A DNA stretch of 64,000 bases from the NCBI RefSeq assembly GCF_000744105.1, contig NZ_JQLH01000001.1, positions 3,038,001 through 3,102,000 on the forward strand. The letters are read 5' to 3'. Positions within the stretch are counted from its first letter, which is position 1. Every line of letters begins with the position of its first letter. Below, one piece after another: positions 26,284-35,670 of the stretch. The notes under the pieces are model-generated. The model was not told where the DNA came from. It made no database searches and saw only the letters and a program-made list of their open reading frames with translations. Both the position numbers and the translations under genes were made by a program. This DNA is from Maribacter forsetii DSM 18668 (GTDB lineage Bacteria; Bacteroidota; Bacteroidia; Flavobacteriales; Flavobacteriaceae).

Positions 26284-26656
26284 TACTACTTTATTCTGGG
26301 TTATAAATATGCTATTCCTCATCGGTCTTTTTGGTGCGGGTAGTCTAGTTATTACAGAATTTACAACAGGTGATGGCTGCCCCAAATTTGGGGCTGTGCC
26401 TGCTTGTTTAATCATCTTAATATGTTTTATACTTCCCTTTATTTCGCATTTGCTTAAAAAATGGAATCTCATTTATTTCTTATTTACCGGTATTGCAGCA
26501 CTAATTGCTTTAGTGGCATCGGTAATGCAGTTTATAGGTAATGCAGAATGCCCTAAAACTGATTCAGGAATACCTATGTGTTATATATCGTTACTGATTT
26601 TCACATCACTTATCATCCTCAAAAAAATTCAACTTAATTACCTTAATAACAAGTAA
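26273..26656 (+). CDS. four-helix membrane protein with paired cysteine motifs
   Basis: A 127-residue protein with four predicted helices. Two internal repeats carry CP...P.C: C36-PKFGAVPA-C45 and C93-PKTDSGIPM-C103, each just before a hydrophobic helix (LIILICFILPF; YISLLIFTSLII). The repeat suggests a duplicated two-helix hairpin with cysteines facing one side of the membrane, reminiscent of thiol redox membrane proteins. It does not show the VKOR or DsbB CxxC. Last gene of the coupled operon. Confidence 0.72.
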   Translation: MKASTTLFWVINMLFLIGLFGAGSLVITEFTTGDGCPKFGAVPACLIILICFILPFISHLLKKWNLIYFLFTGIAALIALVASVMQFIGNAECPKTDSGIPMCYISLLIFTSLIILKKIQLNYLNNK

Positions 26657-27016
26657 CTAAGTAACTTAATTTGCAATCTCCCTTTTTGTATTTAACGCTT
26701 ATCTAAATTTAGTGAGACTCCAAAATCATACCACGTAGTAAAGAGTATTTTCCTTCACCGCTATTTATACTTTATTAAGCCATCTTCAGTACCTGATTAG
26801 GTAGATTACTTCTTACTGGTTATTGCTGTACTGTTTTTCACTTTCGCAAAAACGTAACCTAAATACTACGTTACACAAACTATTTTCAAATAGAATCAAT
26901 TATATTTGAGTACACTCGGCGTAGTTGTAATTGTCTTTTATTTGAAATATTAAACAACTGATATCGTTCAATTAAAAAGCTTTTATACAGCTTCATAAAT
27001 TTCAAGTCAAACATAT
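26657..27016. other. long leader of the AAA/kinase-helicase operon
   Basis: This 360-bp stretch has no credible gene. An exact -7 element, TATATTTG (26901-26908, plus), would give a transcript with about 100 nt of leader. Three short elements related to the halves of the WYL-type palindrome are scattered in it: CGTAGTA (26733-26739), TACTACG (26864-26870) and GCGTAGT (26919-26925). None is paired into the full palindrome, so regulation by the WYL protein is only possible. Confidence 0.45.
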
Positions 27017-28837
27017 ATGAAAGATACCAAAGTAAGATGGCTACAAGACCTTAGAAGATTTGTTACACTTAAGAGCCAATTTATACTTTCTGGAAACACC
27101 AAAGACTTACAACTTATTGACAATGGTTTTGGCGGTTTCAACTGGCATCGGCTAGAAAATGCAATAGATATTGAACTTAAAAGTTTAGGTTACGCCCAAG
27201 TATTATACTACAATCCGTTAGACGGATTTGATATTCCTTTTTTTACCGGGAATGCCAATGAGAAAAAAGCCCTGTTCAACAAGCTGAACATACCGCTAAG
27301 CAGTCCCGCTAGTTTTAATAATCTAGATACTTTTAATAAAGTACTTCAATCTATAGTCAACTTTAAAGAAAGTCCTATTGCATTGATTGTAGATTTTGCA
27401 TCGCAACTGCTTATGAATCCTGAAAGTTTGGTAAAAGCGGAGCACGATACTTTTAGTCTTGCAAACGTACTTTCACAAACCACAAATACAAGACCCCACG
27501 GTACTCCTCCCTGTCCATTTTACAATTCGGTAATTTGGATCGTAGATAAAGAAGGTGATCTACCTGATTGGATGGTGGTAAACAATCCTAAAATACGTCA
27601 CATTCCCATTGAAAAACCAGACCACATTGTACGTAGAAGACTTGTAGATACATTGATACAGGGTTTTGGAAAACAGGATGAAGATCTAGATAAAATAGTG
27701 ACCGATTTTGTAAATGAAACTGAAGGTCTATTACTTTTAGACCTTGTAGCGATAATTGAGCTTACAAGGGCAGAGGCTATACCTATTACCCATATTGCCG
27801 ATGCCGTGCGTAGATACAAAGTTGGTGTAACAGAAGATCCTTGGATAAATATTGACAGAGAGAAAATTGTACAGGGAGAAACCTTTATTAAAACCCGTGT
27901 AAAAGGGCAAGATCATTCCGTGCAACATATTATGGATATTGTAAAAAGGGCTATTACCGGTGTGGGTTCTTCTAAACGAAATAGTCGACCTAGAGGTGTA
28001 GTATTTTTAGCAGGACCAACGGGTGTTGGTAAAACGGAATTGGCAAAAACATTGACCAGTTTACTTTTTGGAGATGAGAATGCGTACATACGCTTTGATA
28101 TGTCTGAGTTTAGCGCAGAGCATTCTGATCAACGACTTTTAGGCGCACCTCCCGGGTATGTGGGTTATGATGTTGGCGGTGAATTAACCAATGCAGTACG
28201 CGAAAAACCCTTTAGCGTACTTCTATTTGATGAAATTGAAAAAGCGCATCCACGTATATTAGATAAGTTTCTACAGATTCTTGACGATGGTGTTCTAACC
28301 AGTGGTCGTGGTGATAAAGTATATTTTTCAGAAACACTTATCATTTTTACTTCTAACCTTGGTATTTACAAGAAAACAGCTACTGGTGGTCGTATAGCGC
28401 ATACTTCTTATGAAGATCCCTTTGAAACCATTCAAGAAAAAATTAAATATGAAATAGAGAACTATTTCAAGTTTGAACTGAACAGACCTGAACTTCTAAA
28501 TCGTATTGGTGATAATATTATCGTTTTTGACTACATAAGACCAAATGTTGGCGAGATGATTTTTGATATGATGCTTGATAATCATTTAAAGGCCATTCAA
28601 AAGCAACTAAATATCACCCTGAATCTAGACGAATCTGTAAAAAAGAGTCTCAAAGAATTAGCCTTAAAAGACTTAAGTAATGGTGGTAGAGGTATTCGAA
28701 ATAAAATAGAATATCACTTCATCACCCCTATTTCCCGCTCTCTTTTTAGTCTTGACCCGTTGCCAAATGATGTTTTGAAAGCTACTGCTATTACCGTGGA
28801 TAATACTGGCACAACTATCACCCTGCAAAAACAATAA
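27017..28837 (+). CDS. ClpB-like AAA+ ATPase with degenerate first module
   Basis: A 606-residue ATPase. Residues about 290-600 form a ClpA/ClpB D2-type module: Walker A GPTGVGKT (333-340), pore loop GAPPGYVGY (376-384), Walker B VLLFDEIEKAH (D405/E406), sensor 1 near N447, arginine fingers in NRPELLNRI, sensor 2 GGRGIRN near 556-560. Residues 1-270 look like a second AAA-like fold with a Walker B-like strand (ALIVDF, 122-127) and SVIWIVDKEGDLPDWMV, but the P-loop position reads ILSGNTKDLQ with no lysine. So one ring is probably catalytic and the other structural. First gene of a four-gene operon; next gene 5 bp downstream. Function in the system unknown; an unfoldase or remodeller is likely. 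Confidence 0.85.
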   Translation: MKDTKVRWLQDLRRFVTLKSQFILSGNTKDLQLIDNGFGGFNWHRLENAIDIELKSLGYAQVLYYNPLDGFDIPFFTGNANEKKALFNKLNIPLSSPASFNNLDTFNKVLQSIVNFKESPIALIVDFASQLLMNPESLVKAEHDTFSLANVLSQTTNTRPHGTPPCPFYNSVIWIVDKEGDLPDWMVVNNPKIRHIPIEKPDHIVRRRLVDTLIQGFGKQDEDLDKIVTDFVNETEGLLLLDLVAIIELTRAEAIPITHIADAVRRYKVGVTEDPWINIDREKIVQGETFIKTRVKGQDHSVQHIMDIVKRAITGVGSSKRNSRPRGVVFLAGPTGVGKTELAKTLTSLLFGDENAYIRFDMSEFSAEHSDQRLLGAPPGYVGYDVGGELTNAVREKPFSVLLFDEIEKAHPRILDKFLQILDDGVLTSGRGDKVYFSETLIIFTSNLGIYKKTATGGRIAHTSYEDPFETIQEKIKYEIENYFKFELNRPELLNRIGDNIIVFDYIRPNVGEMIFDMMLDNHLKAIQKQLNITLNLDESVKKSLKELALKDLSNGGRGIRNKIEYHFITPISRSLFSLDPLPNDVLKATAITVDNTGTTITLQKQ

Positions 28838-28842
28838 CCTTT

Positions 28843-29472
28843 ATGGATATTCATATATCTAGAGTGCACTATCCCGTTACAACACTAGGACCTGGAAAAC
28901 GGATAGGTATTTGGCTGCAAGGCTGTTCAATTCATTGCGAAGGTTGTATTTCTATGGATACTTGGCAATTTAACATCAACAAAGTAGCTATTAATGATTT
29001 AAAGCAAGTTTTAAAAGCTTGGTTACCACAGTGTGACGGAATTACCATCACTGGTGGTGAACCTTTTGACCAAGAAAATGCACTAAAAGAACTACTTGTA
29101 TTCTTAAATTCTTTCAACAAGAATATATTAGTGTATAGCGGCTATCCATTTGATGTGTTAAAGGATAAAGTTCTGGTGCAAAATGGATTGATAGATGTTC
29201 TAATTTCTGAGCCTTATGACCACAAAGAAAATCAGACCAAAAGGCTTCTTGGTAGTGACAATCAAAAAGTGAATTTTTTAACAGCGTTAGGAAAAAGTGA
29301 ATTTACTACGTACTTAGAACAACCCATAGAGAAAAAACTAGATATTCATATAACCCCAGAGACTATATGGATGGCAGGCATACCCATAGACGGAATGAAT
29401 GAGATAACTCAAGCAAGTAAAGAAAATAATGTAACCTTATCGCATAGTCAAGCAGTGACTAAAAATAAATAA
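28843..29472 (+). CDS. radical-SAM activase-like 4Fe-4S protein
   Basis: A 209-residue protein of the NrdG/PflA-like activase group. The cluster motif is C28-x3-C32-x2-C35 (QGCSIHCEGCISMDTWQ), and the SAM-binding GGEPFDQ is at 71-77. The start MDIHISRVHYPVTTLGPGKR is typical of 4Fe-4S single-cluster activases. Such enzymes make a glycyl radical on a partner or modify a peptide. No glycyl-radical enzyme is encoded in the window, so the target is probably another protein of this operon. It sits between the AAA ATPase (5-bp gap) and the kinase-helicase (3-bp gap). Confidence 0.87.
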   Translation: MDIHISRVHYPVTTLGPGKRIGIWLQGCSIHCEGCISMDTWQFNINKVAINDLKQVLKAWLPQCDGITITGGEPFDQENALKELLVFLNSFNKNILVYSGYPFDVLKDKVLVQNGLIDVLISEPYDHKENQTKRLLGSDNQKVNFLTALGKSEFTTYLEQPIEKKLDIHITPETIWMAGIPIDGMNEITQASKENNVTLSHSQAVTKNK

Positions 29473-29475
29473 TTT

Positions 29476-32400
29476 ATGGAATTTGTAAGAGTTTGTCCTG
29501 CTTGCCAAAGTGAACGCCCCGTTCAAGAAATGTACTGCCAAAATACAGTGAATGACACTACGTGTAGTTGGTTGCTCATGAACGTTACCCAAACACCAAA
29601 GGGGGGCAAGGTAGAAATTGAAAATATCCCTGAGGTTGTTAATGCACGCCACTGTACTAACGGACACGAAGTACAGCCAAACGATTTTATGTGTATGGAA
29701 TGTGGCGCAGATATTGAAACGCTTTCCGTACCACAAGAAAATGATAATGTTAAGCAAATAGACGAATATAAAGTTGTAAAAACAGTACAAGCAGAACGCA
29801 CTACCAAAGAATGTTTTATTGTTAAAGACGCAGCCGACAAAAAATACTTTCTCACCTTATATTTTGAAAATAGCGAGCCAGACAAAAGTATTTATAAGGT
29901 ATTGGATAAAATGGATAGCGACCATATTGCCACACTTATAAAAACTGGCGAATGGAACGGTCGCTTTTTTGAAGTTTCCGAATGTATAGATGGTGGGTCC
30001 ATAGATAAACTCGGTTACCTAGAGCTTGATAAAATTGAGAAATTAGTAGATGAAGTTGGCAGAGCAATACACGATTTTTCTGAGGCTGGTATTCGCCATC
30101 GCGATATCTGTCCTAAAAATCTACTGCTTAGAGATTCTGAAAATTTTGATGTTGTAATTATAGATTATAGTTCTGCACGTTTGTCTGATTATGATCTAGA
30201 TACCGACACACCTATTGAACTCACAAGATATACCGCACCAGAAGCTATTATTGGTGGCATTAGTCCTGCTTCAGATTGGTGGAGTTTAGGTATGATCGTT
30301 CTTGAGCACATCACCAAAGGGGCTTTCTTTGACAATATCAATGACAAAGCCTTTATGATACATTTAATCACTAGGGGTGTGGATATTCCGCCTTCTATTG
30401 ATGAGCGCATTTTACTTTTACTTAAGGGATTACTTTACAGAGACCCAGTTAAACGTTGGAATTGGGAACAGGTTGATAAATGGCTCAAAAATGAAGAGGT
30501 CTTAGCTCCTGTAGAACAGCATACAACAACTACAAAAAAAGAAAAGAAGATTACGTTAGGTTCTGAAAGCTACACCAATGTTGCTTTTTTTGCACTGGCC
30601 GCTGCTGAAGAAGAACATTGGGAAGAAGGCTTATCGCTTTTTAATTCTGGTTCTCTTGCAAGTTGGGTAAGTGAAGTACTTGGTAATGACCAAAAATCTG
30701 CTGCCGTACGTAATCTTAGAAACAAAGAAGACATTGCGCTAGAATGGCGCTACCCCCTAGCCTTAATGGTCTTAAACGAGTCATTACCGTTAACTTGGCG
30801 TGGACAGATCGTAATCCCGGCATGGCTAATGGGGAATACGAAAGAAGCTATCAAACTTGTTGAAAGCCAAGTGCCCGATTATCTTGCAAGTATCCAGCGA
30901 GAAAAGTGGCTTACACAACTTAAAGAAAGAAAAGCTAACATTGCGCGTAAAGCCAAAAATCAGACAATTCAATTAGACAACGATAAGTTTTTAATCTACA
31001 GCCTTAGTTCTTCTCGAGTTAAACTTAAATCTGAATTAGATTTCTTACGCCGACTCTACCCGGATGCTCATAATGACGGTCTCTCAGATGTTATGAGTAA
31101 TCTACGTGTGCGGGAAGAAGATATGATACTTGTTTTAAGTGCCAACCGTAATCAGTTTATTACACTTGAAGAACTTTTAAACAAGACGAAAAAACTTGCA
31201 AAAAAGCATGATCTAGAACTCAATATTCCTTTTTATGAAGCATGCCTTGTAAAGTATAGATTAGAGATTTTTGAGATGCTCAACAACCATTTAGAAGGTT
31301 TCTCTCGCTGTAATAATGAAGCGCTAGATAGATGGGCAGATCGTTTTAGAATTGAAAAGCGATTGCCCATTATACCTTCCGTTTTGTGTCTTTCTGTACC
31401 CAAGAATCAATGGATTGCCCCACCAAAACATGAATACGGCTCTAGCTTGTTACGTCATTTTGAGAAAAAGGTTGTTTATGCCTCCTCTAGAGGACCGTTG
31501 GTTAGGTTAATCATATCAAAACACTCTGCTCGTATAGATTTAAATGAACTGGGTACAAGTTTAAAAACTACGGAAAAACTTGTTCAAAACATTCTTAAAA
31601 GGTCTACAGGTACTGAAAATGTAGACCCCTTGGCTTTCAATAAGAATGCACTATTAGCAAGACGCACTAGAAGAATGCTGCTTAAAGCTGCCAATTTTAA
31701 AAGAGATACGGGTCTAGATTCCCTGTTTATGGGTTTTCCTTTTTTGATCGCCCAACAGAAAATGACCCACAGGCCGCGCATAATGCCTATTTTATTATGG
31801 CCCGTTCATCTAGACTTTAGCTCACGGGCAACTACATCTTTGAAAATCAGTTTTGATTATACCCAAGGTGAAGTGAGACTGAACCCCGCCCTTGCTAATA
31901 CATTAGATCCTGATAGTTACAAAAAAATAGAAAAAATAAGCCGTGAGATTCTTGGGAGACAATCGTTGCATAGTTCTGAAATTATAGATGCTTTTAGCGC
32001 ATGTTTTCCTGCCAAGAGTAACGAGCTTGCCGCCCACCCTAGCGTTAATTTTAAAAGAGGTGAAGTTGGAACGGAGCTTCATCCATCTGCAGTATTCTTT
32101 AATGCAAATTTCACAGGTCAAGCAATTAGTGAAGACTTACGTTTATTACAAAAATTACCGCATACAGGTTCTTCAATGGAGCCTATCTTAAAAATTTCTG
32201 AACCTGAAATTATAGAACAGGTTGCCGATAGTACAGAAAACGACCGCTACACTACAATGGCAATTGACCCATCTCAAGATAATGCTGTACTAAAAAGTAG
32301 AACAGCTCCAGGTATTGTAATAGAAGGTCCACCGGGTACGGGGAAAAGTCAGACCATTGTAAATATTATTTCAGATTGTATTGGTCGTAAAGAAAAAGTA

Positions 32401-35400
32401 TTGGTCATTTCTCAAAAAAGAGCTGCAATACAAGTTATTCTAAAAAGATTACAGGCTGTAGGTCTAGAAAAGAGAGCTTTGTTGATTACAGACTTAGCAA
32501 GAGACCGCCAACCCATAATACAAGGTATTCGAGAACAAGTAGCGCATTATTATTCTCAACCTTACAATCAAAATACATTAGATAACCTAGCTCAGAAACG
32601 CGAAAATTTAGGTAAAAAAATAGATCGAATAGAGGCTAATCTCGATGTACTATCGCATCAAATTCATCTTGTAGACGAAACTTCTGGTTTAAGCTATCGT
32701 AATGTACTTTCAGAATTAATTGATATTACTTCTAAAGAATACATTGAAGTTCCAGAGCTGAGAATGCTTTTTGAAAACAGCACTAGAAATAAGCTTAACA
32801 TCCATATTGAAGAAATAAGTAGTTTAATAACAGACTGGGTTCCGTCTAAATATGAAAACAACCATCTTCAAAACCTTCAAGTCACTTCTTTTGACAGCAC
32901 TACAGAAAGTGTATTGACCAATGACCTAAAGACCTTTTACGAAGCAGAGAAAGAGCGTGTACAATTCATTAAAGAAACCTCTGGAAAGTTAGACACCCCA
33001 AACGCTGCCCATTATAGTGAATGGTTAGCTATACATAAAGAGGTATTACTTAATGTATCAAAACCGCAGGCTTCTCAAAGTCAACTCTGGCTAGACCTTC
33101 TATATGATGAATTTGACAATCGCTCTATAGGAGATGATATTCATGATAAATTACTCAATTTATTAGCGCAAGTAGAACAGCTCATCTCTAATTATCAAGA
33201 CGACCGATTCGCTCAATATTTTGATTCTTTAGATGATGAAAAAGTATTGAAATTAAATAAAGCTTGTGCTACCTACTTGAGCACTTCCAGTTTAAAAGTG
33301 CTCAATCCTTTCTATTGGCTATCTAAATCGCAACTTAAAAAAGTAGCGAATAAGCACAATCTTCAATTAACCGAAAAAACCGTTAGAGAATTACAAACTG
33401 CAGTAAGCCATGAGAACAATTTTAGAGCTTACCGTAATGAATATGCCCAACATCTGGTAAAGCTAAAAACCAATTCGCTCGTTATAGAAGAACCAAGACG
33501 ACTAGCGGTAGACATAAAATCAACTGCGCGTGAACTTGAACAAGCCAGCTCATTAGTACGTATTTTAAGAAGCTGCCCAGCGAAAGAAGAAGCAAGAACA
33601 GTTTTAGAAACCGGAAATGAAAATGGGTATACAGAATTTTCAGTTGCTTTAGAAAGTGCCAGCAAACGTTATAAAAACAGGCAACAATCTATTGAAAAGT
33701 TACAGGTGCTAGAAAAATGGTTAACACCAGAATCCGTCTCAGCATTTAATGGTGCAATAGTGCAAAACGACACCGACCTAGACCTTATGGAGAATATCAT
33801 TGCTGATATGACTGTTTTTGTTCCCTATCAAAAATTCAGAATACGCTTCAATGACAGTCCGTCTAAAAATAAGCTCATAGAAATATTCGCAGTTCTAAGA
33901 AACTACGAAAAAGAAATATCTAGTTTTTCTCAGGAAAAATGGTCAACTATCATTGCCACTTCACTACATCGTGAAGGTTTATTGGCTTGGAAGCAGCGTA
34001 TAGAAAAGTCATACCCATCTATGCTTATGGCCGAGAGTGAGGTACTAAATAAAATTAGTGATCTAGAAGAAAATCTAGAGGCAATGAAAGCGCTTAATCA
34101 GAATATTTTAGCTTTAAACTATAATTTTGATGATATAGATTCGCAAACCGCATGGAACAGTATTACCAGATTAAGAGGTAAGAATTACAAAAAACTCCGT
34201 GAATTTATTTCGGAAGGTGAGCCTTTAGGTCTGTTAGAATTAAGACCTGTCTGGCTTATGAATCCAGAAGTGGTTTCTCAGGCATTACCGCTACAAGCCG
34301 GTATGTTCGATGTTGTTATTTTCGACGAGGCATCGCAAATGCTAGTGGATCATGCCATACCTGCACTTTATAGAGGAAAACGGGTGATAATAAGTGGTGA
34401 TGAAAAACAAATGCCCCCAACAGGATTTTTCACTAAAAAATTAGAAGAGAATGATGATGAACTAGATCAGGCAGAACTTGACGAAGACCATTCTGAAGAG
34501 GAGCTTGAAAATTATGAGGATGCGTGGAATAAGAAAGAAGTAAAAGACAGTCCGGATCTTTTATCACTGGCTAAAACCGTTCTGCCTACCACTACCCTAC
34601 AAATTCATTATCGATCAAAATACAAGGCGCTTATCAATTTTTCCAATTATGCATTCTATGACGCCATGCTTCATATTCCTGCATATCACCCTAAAGAAGA
34701 AATTGCCGTGGTGAAGCCTATTGAAGTTCTTCGTGTTAACGGAATCTATGACGAACAAACCAATGTTGCAGAAGCAAATACACTAATTGAATATTTAGCC
34801 GAACATTGGGCGCTACCCGAAGCTGAAAGACAAAGCACCGGTATTGTTACCTTCAATAAAAAACAAGCGGAGCTCATAGAAGATACTATTGAAGAATACG
34901 CTGCTGAAAATGCCACTTTTGGTCGTGCGCTTACCATAGCAAGAAATAAGCAGCAAGATGGAGAAGACATGGGCTTCTTTGTTAAAAATGTAGAAAATGT
35001 TCAAGGAGATGAGCGTGATATGATTTTGTTCAGTACCACTTTTGGTATTAATCCTTTAGGTGCTTTCCGTCGTAATTTTGGTGCACTAGGTCATCGGGGT
35101 GGTGAACGCCGTCTTAATGTGGCAATTACGAGAGCAAGAAACAAAGTGGTAATTGCCACCTCTATGCCTACCCAAGCAATTTCAGATATTTTGTCTACAG
35201 GTAGACTAGCCTCTAAACCACGGGACTATATACAAACCTATCTTAACTACGCGGAAATACACTCTAACGAGCAAATAGATATTGCTACCAAAACTTTACG
35301 TCTTTTATCCACTGGTGATCATCAGCAAATAACAAAAGTTAGAAATGACGGATTTAAAAATATCGTTAGAGCATTCGTTGAAAGCTTAGGGTATGAAACC

Positions 35401-35670
35401 GTAGAAGACAATGAGAATTCCGTATTCTATATGGACCTTGCCATTAGAGACAAAGAACGTGGTCATTTTATATTGGGTATAGAATGTGACGCCCCGTATG
35501 ACAGTCTTTTAAAGCAGGCTCGTTATAGAGAATTGTGGCGACCTAAAGTTTTGAAAAGGTCCATTCCACATATTCACAGAACCACCTCTTATCAGTGGCT
35601 TGAGAATACGCAAGAGGAGCAATTAAAATTAAAAAACGCCATTGAATTGGCACTTATACAAAATACATGA
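29476..35670 (+). CDS. zinc ribbon / protein kinase / SF1 helicase / nuclease fusion
   Basis: A 2064-residue multidomain protein. Two Cys-rich ribbons come first (C7xxC10; C73xxC76 in FMCMECG). A kinase-like domain follows at about 95-340: HRD 208-210 and N215 intact (HRDICPKNLLL), DFG replaced by D230-Y-S, APE at 254-256. A Gly-rich loop and the beta-3 lysine are not evident (YFLTLYF). From about 930 comes an SF1 helicase: Walker A GPPGTGKS (951-958), a 650-residue helical insert, Walker B VVIFDEAS (D1617/E1618), GDEKQMPP (1641-1648), HYRS (1711-1714), NVQGDERD and NVAITRARNK (motifs V and VI). The C-terminus (about 1950-2064) resembles the Vsr-like MTES_1575 endonuclease: MDLAI (D1987), GIECDAPYDS (E2003, D2005), QARYRELWRPKVL. 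Third gene of the operon; overlaps the next by 4 bp. Confidence 0.88.
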   Translation: MEFVRVCPACQSERPVQEMYCQNTVNDTTCSWLLMNVTQTPKGGKVEIENIPEVVNARHCTNGHEVQPNDFMCMECGADIETLSVPQENDNVKQIDEYKVVKTVQAERTTKECFIVKDAADKKYFLTLYFENSEPDKSIYKVLDKMDSDHIATLIKTGEWNGRFFEVSECIDGGSIDKLGYLELDKIEKLVDEVGRAIHDFSEAGIRHRDICPKNLLLRDSENFDVVIIDYSSARLSDYDLDTDTPIELTRYTAPEAIIGGISPASDWWSLGMIVLEHITKGAFFDNINDKAFMIHLITRGVDIPPSIDERILLLLKGLLYRDPVKRWNWEQVDKWLKNEEVLAPVEQHTTTTKKEKKITLGSESYTNVAFFALAAAEEEHWEEGLSLFNSGSLASWVSEVLGNDQKSAAVRNLRNKEDIALEWRYPLALMVLNESLPLTWRGQIVIPAWLMGNTKEAIKLVESQVPDYLASIQREKWLTQLKERKANIARKAKNQTIQLDNDKFLIYSLSSSRVKLKSELDFLRRLYPDAHNDGLSDVMSNLRVREEDMILVLSANRNQFITLEELLNKTKKLAKKHDLELNIPFYEACLVKYRLEIFEMLNNHLEGFSRCNNEALDRWADRFRIEKRLPIIPSVLCLSVPKNQWIAPPKHEYGSSLLRHFEKKVVYASSRGPLVRLIISKHSARIDLNELGTSLKTTEKLVQNILKRSTGTENVDPLAFNKNALLARRTRRMLLKAANFKRDTGLDSLFMGFPFLIAQQKMTHRPRIMPILLWPVHLDFSSRATTSLKISFDYTQGEVRLNPALANTLDPDSYKKIEKISREILGRQSLHSSEIIDAFSACFPAKSNELAAHPSVNFKRGEVGTELHPSAVFFNANFTGQAISEDLRLLQKLPHTGSSMEPILKISEPEIIEQVADSTENDRYTTMAIDPSQDNAVLKSRTAPGIVIEGPPGTGKSQTIVNIISDCIGRKEKVLVISQKRAAIQVILKRLQAVGLEKRALLITDLARDRQPIIQGIREQVAHYYSQPYNQNTLDNLAQKRENLGKKIDRIEANLDVLSHQIHLVDETSGLSYRNVLSELIDITSKEYIEVPELRMLFENSTRNKLNIHIEEISSLITDWVPSKYENNHLQNLQVTSFDSTTESVLTNDLKTFYEAEKERVQFIKETSGKLDTPNAAHYSEWLAIHKEVLLNVSKPQASQSQLWLDLLYDEFDNRSIGDDIHDKLLNLLAQVEQLISNYQDDRFAQYFDSLDDEKVLKLNKACATYLSTSSLKVLNPFYWLSKSQLKKVANKHNLQLTEKTVRELQTAVSHENNFRAYRNEYAQHLVKLKTNSLVIEEPRRLAVDIKSTARELEQASSLVRILRSCPAKEEARTVLETGNENGYTEFSVALESASKRYKNRQQSIEKLQVLEKWLTPESVSAFNGAIVQNDTDLDLMENIIADMTVFVPYQKFRIRFNDSPSKNKLIEIFAVLRNYEKEISSFSQEKWSTIIATSLHREGLLAWKQRIEKSYPSMLMAESEVLNKISDLEENLEAMKALNQNILALNYNFDDIDSQTAWNSITRLRGKNYKKLREFISEGEPLGLLELRPVWLMNPEVVSQALPLQAGMFDVVIFDEASQMLVDHAIPALYRGKRVIISGDEKQMPPTGFFTKKLEENDDELDQAELDEDHSEEELENYEDAWNKKEVKDSPDLLSLAKTVLPTTTLQIHYRSKYKALINFSNYAFYDAMLHIPAYHPKEEIAVVKPIEVLRVNGIYDEQTNVAEANTLIEYLAEHWALPEAERQSTGIVTFNKKQAELIEDTIEEYAAENATFGRALTIARNKQQDGEDMGFFVKNVENVQGDERDMILFSTTFGINPLGAFRRNFGALGHRGGERRLNVAITRARNKVVIATSMPTQAISDILSTGRLASKPRDYIQTYLNYAEIHSNEQIDIATKTLRLLSTGDHQQITKVRNDGFKNIVRAFVESLGYETVEDNENSVFYMDLAIRDKERGHFILGIECDAPYDSLLKQARYRELWRPKVLKRSIPHIHRTTSYQWLENTQEEQLKLKNAIELALIQNT

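Noticed and set aside
26959..26970. TGATATCGTTCA as another Crp/Fnr-like box
   Set aside because: The right half is not ATCA and no -7 element lies 33 bp away.
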